Source: Salvator merianae
Lineage: Eukaryota > Chordata > Lepidosauria > Squamata > Teiidae
Length of the DNA stretch: 64,000 bases
Direction: 5' to 3'
NCBI GenBank assembly: GCA_003586115.2
Contig: QVOM02000560.1
Span: forward strand, 484,144 to 548,143
Shown: positions 36,290-46,959 of the stretch, in pieces
How the letters are laid out: each line of letters opens with the position of its first letter
Position numbering within the stretch: the stretch's first letter is position 1
Notes under the pieces: model-generated
Database searches by the model: none
Told to the model about the DNA's origin: nothing
Seen by the model: the letters and a program-made list of their open reading frames with translations, nothing else
Program-made: the position numbers and the translations under genes

Positions 36290-37560
36290 ACTATGCACAA
36301 AAGCACTGTCTCCTGACTTACAAGCAGAATCTCATTTGATCAGATGGTATGCTCACTGGCAAACTTTAGAGGACACATTGGCAGGATCCACACTGAATAT
36401 ACTGTTTGGCCCTATATTGGAGGGGTGACTGGCAGCATGGACCAAGGGCCACCTGTATTGTGGTGGCCCAACCTGGCTCAGCTTCAGTTGCACGAAACAA
36501 AATTTCCCAGCCTCTGAAGTTGTCAGCCAGGGCTATTTTCGTAAGCCACTCAGATGGGGGTCACTTCCAGGACAGCTTCCATGAGTCCTGCACACTGGTA
36601 GACCAGGCCAGCCACTCAGTAGCATCCTCACAAATGACCCTGGACCAATCTACTGCCATAGAATCCAGCCTCCAATTGTTATGGACTCCAGTATCATTTT
36701 CTTATCAGATCTGCTTGAACACCACATCCCATGTTGTTCCACGGAAGGCATGACCTTCTACAATATGGTCAAGACATTTCCTGGGGGCTGTTGACCTGAA
36801 CCAGCAGTCTCATGATGCAGAAACATATTTTTTTATTGTGGTCCACTCCAGCTCCACATCCCATGTAGATGCTGTGTTCTACCGGATGCTAGTCCTCCCA
36901 GTAGACAATGAGGTTGAAATATTCTCCTGTGGCTGCTGACAGTGCCTGCTAGCAGTCCCATGCAGAAACAACCTGATGTTAGAAGGCATAATTAATGAGC
37001 ATACCCACTGTGTAAAAGACTTTTAAAGCTTGACATGAAGCCAGGTATGGCCTTGGTTGTCACTGAATACATTTCCTCCCTCTTTCTCACAAAAGCTTCA
37101 ACAGCCCTGAGCTCTCTAAGCCATAAGAATTGTCAGTTCTTTCCACCCGGGTTTTGCCTTCTTACAGTTCCTGTTCCAGACCTCACCAAACACGGATCCC
37201 TCCATCTTTTCCCTGCATATAATCTGAAGTATTTTAGTTTGCTCTTAAGTGGCACAGCATTTCTTTGGACTGGAAATTTTTGGGAGGCAGACAGATGGAT
37301 GATGCTGTGAATTCCTCCATGCAATGACCTTGCTGGCCTTTTCATCCAGAGGTAGCAGTCACACTATTCTTTAGGAGTCTTCATAGTCAATGACGGTCTT
37401 TCTCCTCCTGCTGCCAACATGTCATGTTTACGGGATATTAGCAGGCCTGAAATCATGCCAGAAAAAAAATGTACCACAGCTTGGCAATTTTTCCCAATGA
37501 ATTTCATGGGAGATGGAAATTCTCCAGAGATGGGCTGCTTGCCCAACAAAAAGGAGAAGG
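36290..37560. other. Unidentified segment, possibly mobile
   Basis: Higher GC than its surroundings and absent from the duplicate near 38545. A 115-codon plus-strand frame (36406-36753) and several overlapping frames near 37430-37710 show no motif I recognise. It may be the decayed body of a transposable element inserted between the two copies. Confidence 0.3.
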
Positions 37561-37589
37561 ACGGAAATCAGGATACAGGGCCTTGTCCG

Positions 37590-37875
37590 CACAGCCTTGC
37601 CCAGTCCTTGCCATGATGGTGGCTTGGGGGTGGCTGGCTGCTGCCATGGTAACCAGAAGTACCACACCATGTGCAGTTTCAGACAGGCACACATAGACAC
37701 TATTGTCTGATTAAGTCTGCACAATTTAGCTATCAAACCTAATCAATGCCCGATCAGGCATGTGTGATCAGGCCCACCTGGATAGGGTATTGCACAGGCC
37801 CAAACTGGGGTTTGTGTGGGTCCAATCACACAACCCTGATCATGCTGTAAACACAGAAATGTTTGCTGATCACAC
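37590..37875. mobile_element. Internally repetitive dispersed element, copy 3
   Basis: Shares 'gctgccatggtaaccag', 'gatcaggc' and 'caatcacac' motifs with 11030-11510. It ends immediately before the right copy of the direct duplication (37891), so it may mark the duplication breakpoint. Confidence 0.45.
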
Positions 37876-37890
37876 CAGCCCAGTCCCATA

Positions 37891-38545
37891 CTCTTGGGAT
37901 GGAAATTGATGATAGTCATTGTGCTAATTGCAAAAGAGTTGAAATGTAATGTCTACTCTGACCAGAAGAATTATCAAAATTATCAAGTCAATAATTGATA
38001 GAGAATATCTTGTTGAGGGTTTTCCCTAACGTCCTTATCTTCAGTAGTTTTTGTAATGACTGGGTAAAGGCACATAGGTATAAGAATAAAATTTGATTGC
38101 ATATGCATTGGTATCATATTAAGAATGCTGCAGGTATGAGAAAAAAGCCTTTGACATGATCTTACTATTTCAGTTAAAGCAGGCAATACCATATAGTCAT
38201 ATAATTTTATCTTTTTTAGTGCATGCCTTCTAAGGAGCATAGGTGCAACAAAAATATTCTACTCACAAGTTGTGAGCCACCATTTCAATCTGTACTTTTA
38301 TTCAAAGAAGGAAAACAAGCAAGCTAGTAGGGGTAAGATTTAGAATGCAGGAAAAAGTTCGGGAAAAACTCAGTAATAGGGATGTGTATGAACAACATTT
38401 TCATTTTTGATTTGTCATCAAAGTGAAAATCTGTATTTTTGCTTCATCAGCAAATTTCATTGATGAAAAATGCAGTTTTCACATTTGTTTTGTGCCATTT
38501 TTTTCCCATTGAAAATGCCATCGAAAATGCCTTTTCATGGATTAA
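37891..38545. repeat. Direct duplication, right copy
   Basis: Homologous to 35514-36170. I find no copy of V2R exon 1 to its left, where it would be expected: that sequence is replaced by the repetitive element. Confidence 0.7.
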
Positions 38546-39309
38546 ACACTGTGGGGGTGCTCATTCTAGTGATGTTTAAAACTGCCTGAATAAAATGACT
38601 GAATAATTCCTGTACACACAGAAAAAATGCCTTCCAAACACAGTTACGTATTTATTTGCTTCATAAGTCACTTGTAGTGCCGCCGCTTCTCTTCAACGGA
38701 CATGGTACTAAGCCTGCAAAAAGTGTTGTCACTGATTGGCCACTGGGTATGAAATCTCCACCTCTTTGCTGAAGCAGTTTCCAACTCCTTAGGTCCTTAA
38801 CTGCCAGTTTGTTTGTTTGTTTTTAAACAAAATCGTTTTACAATGCAAGTCTCTCTCCCCACTCCTCACTATTATAAGAAGTCCAGTGTGCTTTTCTAAT
38901 CCTTAGAAGACAGGATAGGAATCATTTTTGCAGATCTGTTTAATTGAGTTCAGAAATTTCTGGTGCCATCAAGAGCTTGCTGGTGTCCCTCCCTCTCTGT
39001 CCAATTGCCACATGCCTTTAGGTCAAGGCTGTGAAACAAAATTATTCTGAAACTCACGTCTCTCTCTCCACTCCCCTTTATTATGCAAAGTCTAGTGTGC
39101 TTTTTAGGTACACTTCCAAAAGAAGGCAGGTTAGGAGTTGGTTTTTTTAGTTGTATGTTCAGGTTCCTTTGATCTGTTTAAACTGAGTTCAAAAGTTCCT
39201 GGTGCTGACAAGAGCTCACTGGTGCCCCTTCCTCTCTGTCCAATTGTCTGATGGGCTCCTTGAAGGCTGTGGTTAGTAGAGGCACTCCCTGCTTAGTTCT
39301 AAGGTGACC

Positions 39310-39395
39310 GAAGAAGAAGAAGAAGAAGAAGAAGAAGAAGAAGAAGAAGAAGAAGAAGAAGAAGAAGAAGAAGAAGAAGAAGAAGAAGAAGAAGA
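39310..39395. repeat. (GAA)n microsatellite, about 86 bp
   Basis: A nearly pure GAA tract forming the tail of the minus-strand SINE beside it. Confidence 0.95.
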
Positions 39396-39672
39396 ATTTG
39401 GTTTTTATACCCCACTTTTCTTGGCCAAAGCTGACTCAAAGCAGCTTACAAGGTTATATTTTGCCTGAAAGCTTACATCTATCTATCTTCTGCATCACAC
39501 AATGTGATGCTCCCTATTCATCTACTTGCAATTACTTGCCTTCAAACAGTTAGGCTGACTGGAGCTAGAGGCCAGTAGAGGGCGCTCATCCCCTCTACAC
39601 GGCAGACAAGGGCCTCAAACTCTGATCCTCTATTGAAAGATCAGTGCCTTAGCCTTCTGCGCCACCAAGTTC
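39311..39672 (-). mobile_element. tRNA-derived SINE
   Basis: On the minus strand the head reads GGTGGCGCAGAAGGC, an RNA polymerase III A box (39653-39664), followed by a degenerate B box (about 39612-39626, GATCAGAGTTTGAGG). The body ends in 'ccccacttttcttgg' (plus-strand sense) and a (TTC)n tail. The body resembles SINEs common in lizards; the family name is not certain. Confidence 0.65.
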
Positions 39673-39842
39673 CTTTCTCCTGACTGTTGAAGAGTTGCCT
39701 TGTTAAAGGCTTGGAGGTGGGGTAAGGTGATTTTTTAATATATATCCTGTTCAGCCCCTTGGATCAAATTCACCCATAATGCCACTGAAATAGCTAGTCA
39801 GAACAAACCCAGTGAAACTGTGAATGCTTGTGTCTAGAAGGG

Positions 39843-40330
39843 ATCATAGCTGGTGAACCAGCCATCACTGGAGATATGCATTCTTCGCCACCACCTCCGC
39901 CTGAGTTTCAAGTATAAGCATAGAATTCAAGAGTATACCCAGATTCTGCATCTGTTCTTTCCAGGGCAAAGTAACCCCATCAAGGACCAGATCTCTTCCA
40001 ACTTCCAGCACTCTATCTTGTCTGGGTTCAGCTTCAACTTATTGGCCCTCATCCAGCCCATTACTGCCTCCAGGCACCTGTCCAGCACTTCAACCACCTG
40101 TCCTGATTCAGATGGCACAGAGATGAACAGCTGGGTGACATCTGCATATTGATGACATCTCACTCCAAATCTCCCAATGACCTTCCCAGCAGCTTTATAT
40201 AGATATTGAAAAGCATGGAAGATAAGATCAACTCCTGAGGAACCCCACACCAGGGTTCCCAAGATGACGAGCAGGAATCTCCCACAATTACCCTCTGGAA
40301 CCATCATCTGTTCACAATTCCACTTCAAAT
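39843..40330 (-). pseudogene. LINE reverse-transcriptase remnant (L2/CR1-like)
   Basis: A minus-strand frame of 146 codons carries [15 protein letters not shown] and MGWMRANKLKLNPDK, the catalytic-core and following blocks of an L2/CR1-type LINE reverse transcriptase. The catalytic YADD reads YADV, so the enzyme is dead. The same group as the remnant at 30400-31080. Confidence 0.75.
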
Positions 40331-40678
40331 TCTGTCTTACTCTGCTATCAAGCAATAAAATAAACAAGGTTGTTTTTTTTAAAAAAAATAATCAGGTCAC
40401 GAATATTAGCAAGCAAATGGTAGAAAGTGGAGAATACGGTCCCGTCATTTCTGTTCTGCTTGGCTAGGCTTTCAGCTCCTCACTACATACTTAAATACTG
40501 CTGCTGCTCCTTCCACTGTAGAAGTACAGTTATTTCTAATCAAAACAGTTGAATGCAACAAAAAAGAAAGTATGTAAGGATTTGTATATGTATACAAACT
40601 TAATTTGTATAAGTTGTAAAGCTTATCGAAGAAAAATAAACAAATTAATAATAAACAAATTAATATTGATATCAAGTA

Positions 40679-41626
40679 TCACAACTGCTCTCTTTGACAT
40701 AAGAGTCCTGATAGTGATTTTTGAATCTCTTTGCTTCTCATGCTGTAGATTACTAGATTCATTATAGGGGGTACTAAAGAATACATCCTTGTGAATTCTA
40801 AAACAAAATGAGAGAAAAATTTAAAGGAAGGTTTGAGGTAAGTAAATGACCCAGCAACGACAAACAGTGAGAAAACCATAAGGTGTGGAAGGCAAGTAGA
40901 CAGGGCCTTTTGCCTTCCTTCTGTGGATGGAATTCTAAAAACTGAAATGAAGATGTACACATAGCTTGTAATATTGAAAACAAAGCAACTAACTCCAACA
41001 ACAAAACTGAATACAATAATGTCCGTTTCAATTAGGTATGTATCTGAGCAAGCAAGCCTAAGTAAATGAGGGATTTCGCAGAAGAACTGAGAGATAACAT
41101 TTGAGCAAAAGGGAGATCCAAAAGTTCCTCCTGTATGCAGACTGCCATAGAGGAAGCCAGTGACCCAGACACTTGCAATCATTTGGGTGCAGGCTTACTT
41201 ATTCATCAGCATCTCATACTGCAATGGATGGCAAATAGCAATATACCGATCATATGCCATGACTGTGAGGAGGAAGAAGTCAGAGGCTATGAAGGACATA
41301 AAGAAAAAGACTTGAGTGATGCATTCAGAATAAGAAATGTTTCTGGTATTCATGACAACATTGATCATAGACCTAGGAATGATGATTGAAATTTGTTCTA
41401 GATCTTGGGTGGCCAAGTTCATGAGAAAGAAGTACATGGGGGTGTGCCAGTGATGGTCAAAGGCAATTGCAAGGATGATCAGAAGATTTCCTGTTACTGC
41501 TGCCAGGTAAAAAGCAAGGAAAGCCAAGAAATATAGAATCCTTATCTCCTTGTCATCTGAAAATTCCAGGAGTAGAAATTCAGATATAGCAGACTGGTTT
41601 GCTTTGTATTCCATTGTGTTATGCAA
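40679..41626 (-). pseudogene. OR5: OR14-type olfactory receptor pseudogene
   Basis: A 316-codon OR frame, co-linear with OR1, interrupted by one nonsense codon. CAA has become TAA at 41195-41197 (codon 144, just after MAYDRYIAICHPLQYEMLMNK). The ancestral start is TTG instead of ATG at 41624-41626, with the next in-frame ATG at codon 5. The helix 7 motif reads PPIMNLVIYS instead of PPIMNPVIYS. LHTPMYFFL reads WHTPMYFFL. The upstream AG has also changed (ccacaag for ccacag). Frame is otherwise kept through both halves, so inactivation is recent. Closest to OR4 in helix 3 (FFFMSFIASD) and by a shared MITE in the flank. The 504-nt right half alone would lack helices 1-3. Confidence 0.9.
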
Positions 41627-41730
41627 GTTACTTGTGGAAAGAAGCAGATGGATAACTGATAAAATGAGCGTCTAATGTGAAAAATGTAGCAGTACTTAAT
41701 GCTGGCTTGGTCTGAGATACTGTTGAAAAA

Positions 41731-41910
41731 GGCCCTTTCTGCATGTGGCCTTATTCTAGATTACTTCCAGCATTAGCAGCTTCTCATTCACAAGGTGGTA
41801 TAGATTACATCAGGTCCTGCCTGAGGACTGTTGTGGTGTGTACCAGCATGCAGATGACTGGCCCCTGTTTTGGGATATAATCTGGATTAAGGTTGAGTGC
41901 AGAAAATGCC
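41731..41910. mobile_element. 180-bp MITE, TTTCTGCACTTGG family
   Basis: Starts GGCCCTTTCTGCATGTGGCC and ends with 'ttgagtgcagaaaatgcc', inverted repeats of each other with a few mismatches. The OR4 flank keeps the left half of the same insertion at 20137-20250, flanked by the same OR-unit sequence. Confidence 0.7.
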
Positions 41911-42215
41911 AAAGATTCCTGTAAACCTGACAGATATGTTTTCCAGTAATATGTGCAATTCACAGTGCAGTCTTCATACAAGAAAAAAACAGTTATCTTA
42001 AATAGTGGGTAGACAGGACCACCTCCAATATTAATCTTAGAAGCTGATGATTCTTCTAGTCATGTGTCATACATGTCTAATGATAAAGAGTGTGGCATTA
42101 TCTATTTATTTTACTTCTATGACTTTTAAGGCACAGACACAGGATAATAATATAATAAGCATATAAGTTTTAACTTTGATATGTAGAACTCAGGATTTGC
42201 CTTTGTTCATTAAAA

Positions 42216-42216
<1 letters not shown>

Positions 42217-42296
<80 letters not shown>
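42217..42296. repeat. (CA)n(TA)n compound microsatellite
   Basis: About 32 bases of CA followed by about 48 bases of TA. Confidence 0.95.
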
Positions 42297-42298
<2 letters not shown>

Positions 42299-43770
42299 CA
42301 AAAGCCCTAGTGACCACTACATCTTATCCAGCTGACCCAATTATATACATTTTTGCTGCTACGAATTATTCATTATTCAACACTTTGCATGTTTTTAATG
42401 TTATTCTGAGGGGATCATGCTTCATTTGTCAAATTCCATCACCATTAGTCTATGCCCTTCATCCAATACCTGTATCACTGGAAGTTCTGCCAGTCAGTTT
42501 TCTTTGGGGATACAAATCTCATAGTCACAGTTACCAGCCATGCTGGCCACAGCTGTGGAGAGCTGTAATCTAAAGATAATAAGCTCTTGGGAAGTCCACT
42601 GTACATATATATAAGCTATAGTGACCAACTGCTTGTTTTTCACAAGACCTTCAGTGCATTAATTCTGTTAACCCAAAAAAAGGATTTTGGAAAGGATGCA
42701 AAAGGTGATAAAAATAATGGTAGCTTTTGAATAAACAAGAACAAAGGGAGAGAAGTGATTGGAGTACAGATAAGTGTCTGGAGGAAAGTAAAAGAGGGAT
42801 GTAATTGATTTTAGAGGTGAAGAAGTAATAAGGTAAAAATGAAATAAAGTAAGGAAATATGTGATGGAGTTTTGAGTCTCTCTTACCAAAATAATCTGAT
42901 TATACTGAGTAAAAGTTTCCCTGATTTTTTTTCCCCATTTCAAAAAATTGTTCATAAGGGTACTTAAAAAAAAAAGAAGGATTCTAAAATCACTACAAAC
43001 ATTATTTCATATTATGCAGTACTAAATGTCATTGATCCTAAATGTTTTTGAACTCACTGTTATCTTTTTAAAGCATAACCTTCTTTTCATGAAAAGGAAT
43101 GGAAGTTACCATATGGAGGAGAAGGCAAAATAATTGTAGCTTTAATTATTGTATAACTGAGAAAGTTTCAGCAGGTGCTGCCTGTAATATGGGGCTCTTC
43201 TATTCAATCTTCAAAGGTGTAGCATTCTCCTGCCTTTTTTTCCATATAGAATCATTATCCAGTTGCAACTAGAAAACTCCCAGAAACAGATTTTTTTTGT
43301 TGTTGTTATAATTTGGGAACAGAGAGTTTCAGAAAAAGGAACACAGAATTTGCAGAGGGTCAGAGAAGATGAAAGATGAGGAAGAAAAACAGAACTTAAG
43401 TGACTTACTTCTTGTCTTAGTTTTTTTTCTCAACTTCAATTTTCAATTTTCAACCTAAACTAAATGTTATTTCCAGTAGTTCTTACCACTTCATAGAAAT
43501 GTTATTATGTAGTAATTTTGTCTATGACGACAGTAAGAATTTGCAGATGAGCGAAATAGGTCTGCTCAATCTCTTTTGTGTGCCTCCAATTTATTCCTAT
43601 AGGAATCCATCCTAGTTCAGTGCTAATGGCTTACAGTAATGAAGCTCACCTGATTCCCTGCCCTTTAAGGTCTCTGTGCCACCAAATCTAGAAATATCTG
43701 AAAAAGTCAGAACAATGAAGCAAATTCTCATGATACCAAATACATTTTACAATTATTATTTTTCTTCTTT

Positions 43771-44335
43771 TCTTTTCTTTTTTTTATGATAAAGAAGAAG
43801 GTCACCTCATAAAATTCCTATTGCACCAAGAAGATACCTGTGGAATGTTCCACAGTTTTGTGTGGAAAAGAATCTGGAAAAAAAAAAAAAAAAAAAGGAA
43901 ATGAAAGAGGTTATGAATAGTAGCAATAGTATTGAAATATAGTACTTGTTCAAATATTTTCTAAATATCAGGTGGCTTGATTGATGACTCTCAGTATGGA
44001 AGAATGACCTTCGGACACCTAGGCAGATTTGAAGGCTAAATTACACATTGAACATTGTTTTGTGAAAATATACACCTGGATTTTTTGACAACAGATCTCT
44101 AGGACAGAATGGCTGCTTGATCTTCTATTAAAATAAAAGAATCTTACCATATATGCCGTCTTTATATAATATTATTTTGGACAATACAGTTCACATTTTT
44201 GCAGAGTGGATTCTATTCACTTGTAGTTTTTTTTCTTCTTTTTTTTCCCCCTAGTGAGTCCAACTTGTTGTTTTGGTGTGAATGCTGGCCAGATTATCCA
44301 TGGTTGGATTTGGAGTCCACAGTGAGAGGAAGGAG

Positions 44336-44380
<45 letters not shown>

Positions 44381-45998
44381 CTTTTTTAGGTAGTGAAGGA
44401 GTAATGGAACTGAGCTGCAATCTGCAAGAATAGTTTGCAAAACAGAACTTGCATGGAACCTATAAGTTTCATTTGTCTCTATATGTGAGAAAGTAGTGTG
44501 AAGGAAGAGACAGAGGGAAAAGAAGAAAAATCTCTGTGCATATGTTGGAGTAGTATATTAATTTCAGGAGGGAAGGGCCTTTCAATTCCCCAAAACTACA
44601 GCCGTCCTTCCTGCCTCTTGTTATGAATATTCATTTTACTGATTACACACATTTGAAACAAACAGAGCTTGCAATGGGCAACTTGTATTTACTCAACTGT
44701 TCTCTTCCTCCTTTGTGTGTAAAAAGCCCCAGGAATTGATGGGGGGAATGTGCCTGGACCCAAAGGAGCTGTGTCTAGACTTGTGTCCAGAATGACTGCC
44801 AGGGTCTGGACCCCAAAGTCTGAACCTAGCTTTGAACTGTCTGATGCCACCTGCACAGCTATGCAGTCCCCACACTGTCACCATTCCAAACCAGGAAATG
44901 ATACTGACACACCTTTCCTGCTTCTCACCTGATTGCACAAGTCAGCATGGAGACTACAAGGGCCTGTTCGCATTTACAATGGTATAACAGTATAACTAGC
45001 ACGGTTCAGGCTGGTAGGGTTCGGGTACAGAGAGAGGTCTTCGTACCTGTCAGTGCTGGAACACTCCACAAGCCGAGCTTTAGGCCTACAACTGTTTTAC
45101 TTTTTCATGGAAGTGTGAATTCCTTTCTTTTCACAATGCATATTAGTTTGTGCATGCCTAGTTGTCTTTGTACATAGAAGGTATCAAGCCTTGAGCATGT
45201 TCAGTGGAAACAGATGTTTCTAAAAGCCTATGAATCCCAAAAGCTGGTTTGTTTATTTGTATCTTGTAACGCTTTACTTCTATTGTTCCTTTGCTCTTTG
45301 TACTTTCTTTAAATGTCCTTGCAAAAAGATCTACTCTTTACTATTGCATTTCATGATATGCCCCATGAACATGTTCATTTATAGCCACAATAAAATCTTT
45401 CTAGCTTTAGACTTTAACAATTGGTCATCTTGGATGTATTTCTTCAAGATGAATACTTTTGCCTTCACAACAGTTGCTATTTGCAGTGGGATGGAGATTT
45501 TTCTTTGTAGCCAAGGTTGTAAAAAGCACCACATAAATGGGTTCCATGGAGGCTCTGAGGCCAGAAACTTCCATCCCTAGCCCTTCAGAGCCCTCAGAGC
45601 TAGCCCTGAAGCTCTTGTGATCTTTGGGGCCTGGGTGAGTGCTGTCTGGACCAGCACTGCCATGGTGCTGTTCCAAACCATGTCTTGCCATGGTCTGAAC
45701 CAGCAGTCCTCACTGGTCCAGACCCACTGGTTCAGATCACAGCCAGGTACAAACAGAAAAGTCCAGACCCTTACATCCAATTTGCAGTGATCATGCAATA
45801 ACCTTGAAAACAATTAAAGAGAGAAAATAATATATATTTAATGAAATCCTATTGTGTATAAATGCATAAATTCTACTCATAAACAAAACACAACTTTATG
45901 ATGCTTTTATATGAGATTTTGGGTGAAGATTTCACACAAAAATGCTTCTATGTCTTATTGCTACTGTTCAGCTTTGGAGAATCCCTTACAGATGAGAT
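43771..45998. other. Spacer between OR5 unit and OR6
   Basis: No gene seen. It contains a poly(A) run (43879-43898), a (CT)n tract (44341-44377), and dispersed repeat segments at 44740-44935 and 44963-45075, related to 51290-51485 and 51146-51255 but in the opposite order. A GC-richer stretch at 45545-45780 with repeated 'tccagac' motifs resembles the same kind of repeat. Confidence 0.5.
44341..44377. repeat. (CT)n microsatellite
   Basis: Pure CT repeat flanked by T-rich sequence. Confidence 0.95.
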
Positions 45999-46959
45999 TC
46001 AAGTGAATGGATTCCTACAAGTATGTTTAAAATGTAGCATTTTGCAGACAGCACTCTTAATCTCTTTGTTTCTCATGCTGTAGATGAATGGATTCAACAT
46101 AGATGGAACCACAGAACACAGAATGGAAGACACCAAATCCAAGCCTGGGAACTAGAGGGAGGTCTAAGATAGGTGAAACCTCCAGTCAGAACAAACATGG
46201 AAATAACAAACAGGTGAGGAAGGCAAGTGGAGACAGCTTTTCTTCTTCCATCTACAGAGGGCATTTTCAGCACTGTCACAAAGATTTGTACATACGTTGT
46301 AATGATGAAAAGGAAGCATATAAAGACTCACTACTGCTGAATACAAGAACACCAACTTCAACTAGATATAAATCAGAACAGGAGAGCTTAAGTAGATGTG
46401 GAATTTCACAGAAGAACTGATCAATAATATTGGAGCAAAAGGAAATTGCAAAGGTGCTGCTGGTGTGTAGCACTCCATAGAGAAGCCCACAGATCCACAC
46501 ACTTGCAGCCATTTGAACACAGGCCTCTTTGGTCATTATAGTTTCATAACGCAGGGGATTACAAATGGCAGCATAGCAGTCATCTGCCATCACAGTCAGA
46601 AGAGCGAAATCTGAACCTAGGAAAAAGGTGAGGAAGAAAACTTGTGTAACACATTCAGAAAAAGAAATCAGTCGGATGCTGAAAAGAGAATTAAACATGA
46701 ATTTAGGGATGGTTACAGAAATTGTTCCAAGATCCATCATGACTAAATTCATCATAAAGAAGTACATGGGAGTGTGCAGGTGCTGCTCAAAGGCTATTGC
46801 AGTGATTATGAGAAGGTTGCCAGTTATGGTTGTTAAGTACAAGGTCAGGAATAGGAGGAAACATAAGGCCTGCAGATCGTGACTATCTGAGAATTTTCAC
46901 AGGAGAAAATAATATGAAGTGCTTTTGTTGTCCATACTCTCTATCATTATATGAATCAT
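45999..46959 (-). pseudogene. OR6: OR14-type olfactory receptor pseudogene, degraded
   Basis: Clear OR remains: TITGNLLIITAIAFEQHLHTP in helices 1-2, PQFFCEIPHLL-like ECL2 (DQFFCEIPHLLKLSC), RRKAVSTCLPHL in helix 6 and MLNPFIYSMRNKEIK in helix 7. Lesions: a TGA at 46897-46899 in the N-terminus (FLL-stop-KFSD), a frameshift near 46321-46345 in helix 5, a second near 46130-46145 before helix 7, and the DRY motif changed from MAYDRY to MADDCY. The probable original start is at 46957-46959 (or 46933-46935), one base after a 'ttcatacag' acceptor. It is more diverged from OR1-OR5 than they are from each other and represents another subgroup. Confidence 0.9.

Larger units (their letters stand above)
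35368..40678. other. Spacer between V2R-A and OR5
   Basis: No intact gene. It holds a direct duplication (35514-36170 and 37891-38545), an inverted-repeat element nested in the left copy (36001-36283), an unidentified segment (36290-37560), another copy of the repetitive element (37590-37875), a tRNA-derived SINE with a long (GAA)n tail (39310-39672), a LINE remnant (39843-40330), and the OR5 3' flank, homologous to that of OR4. Confidence 0.6.
41632..43770. other. Upstream non-coding flank of OR5
   Basis: Homologous to the other OR flanks. Contains the MITE at 41731-41910, the candidate AT-rich block at 42141-42186 and a (CA)n(TA)n microsatellite at 42217-42296. No gene seen. Confidence 0.65.

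Noticed and set aside
37419..37736. Overlapping open frames on both strands near a GC-richer patch
   Set aside because: No motif, and the right part belongs to a dispersed repeat.
44199..44420. Frames on both strands through the CT repeat
   Set aside because: Microsatellite artefacts.
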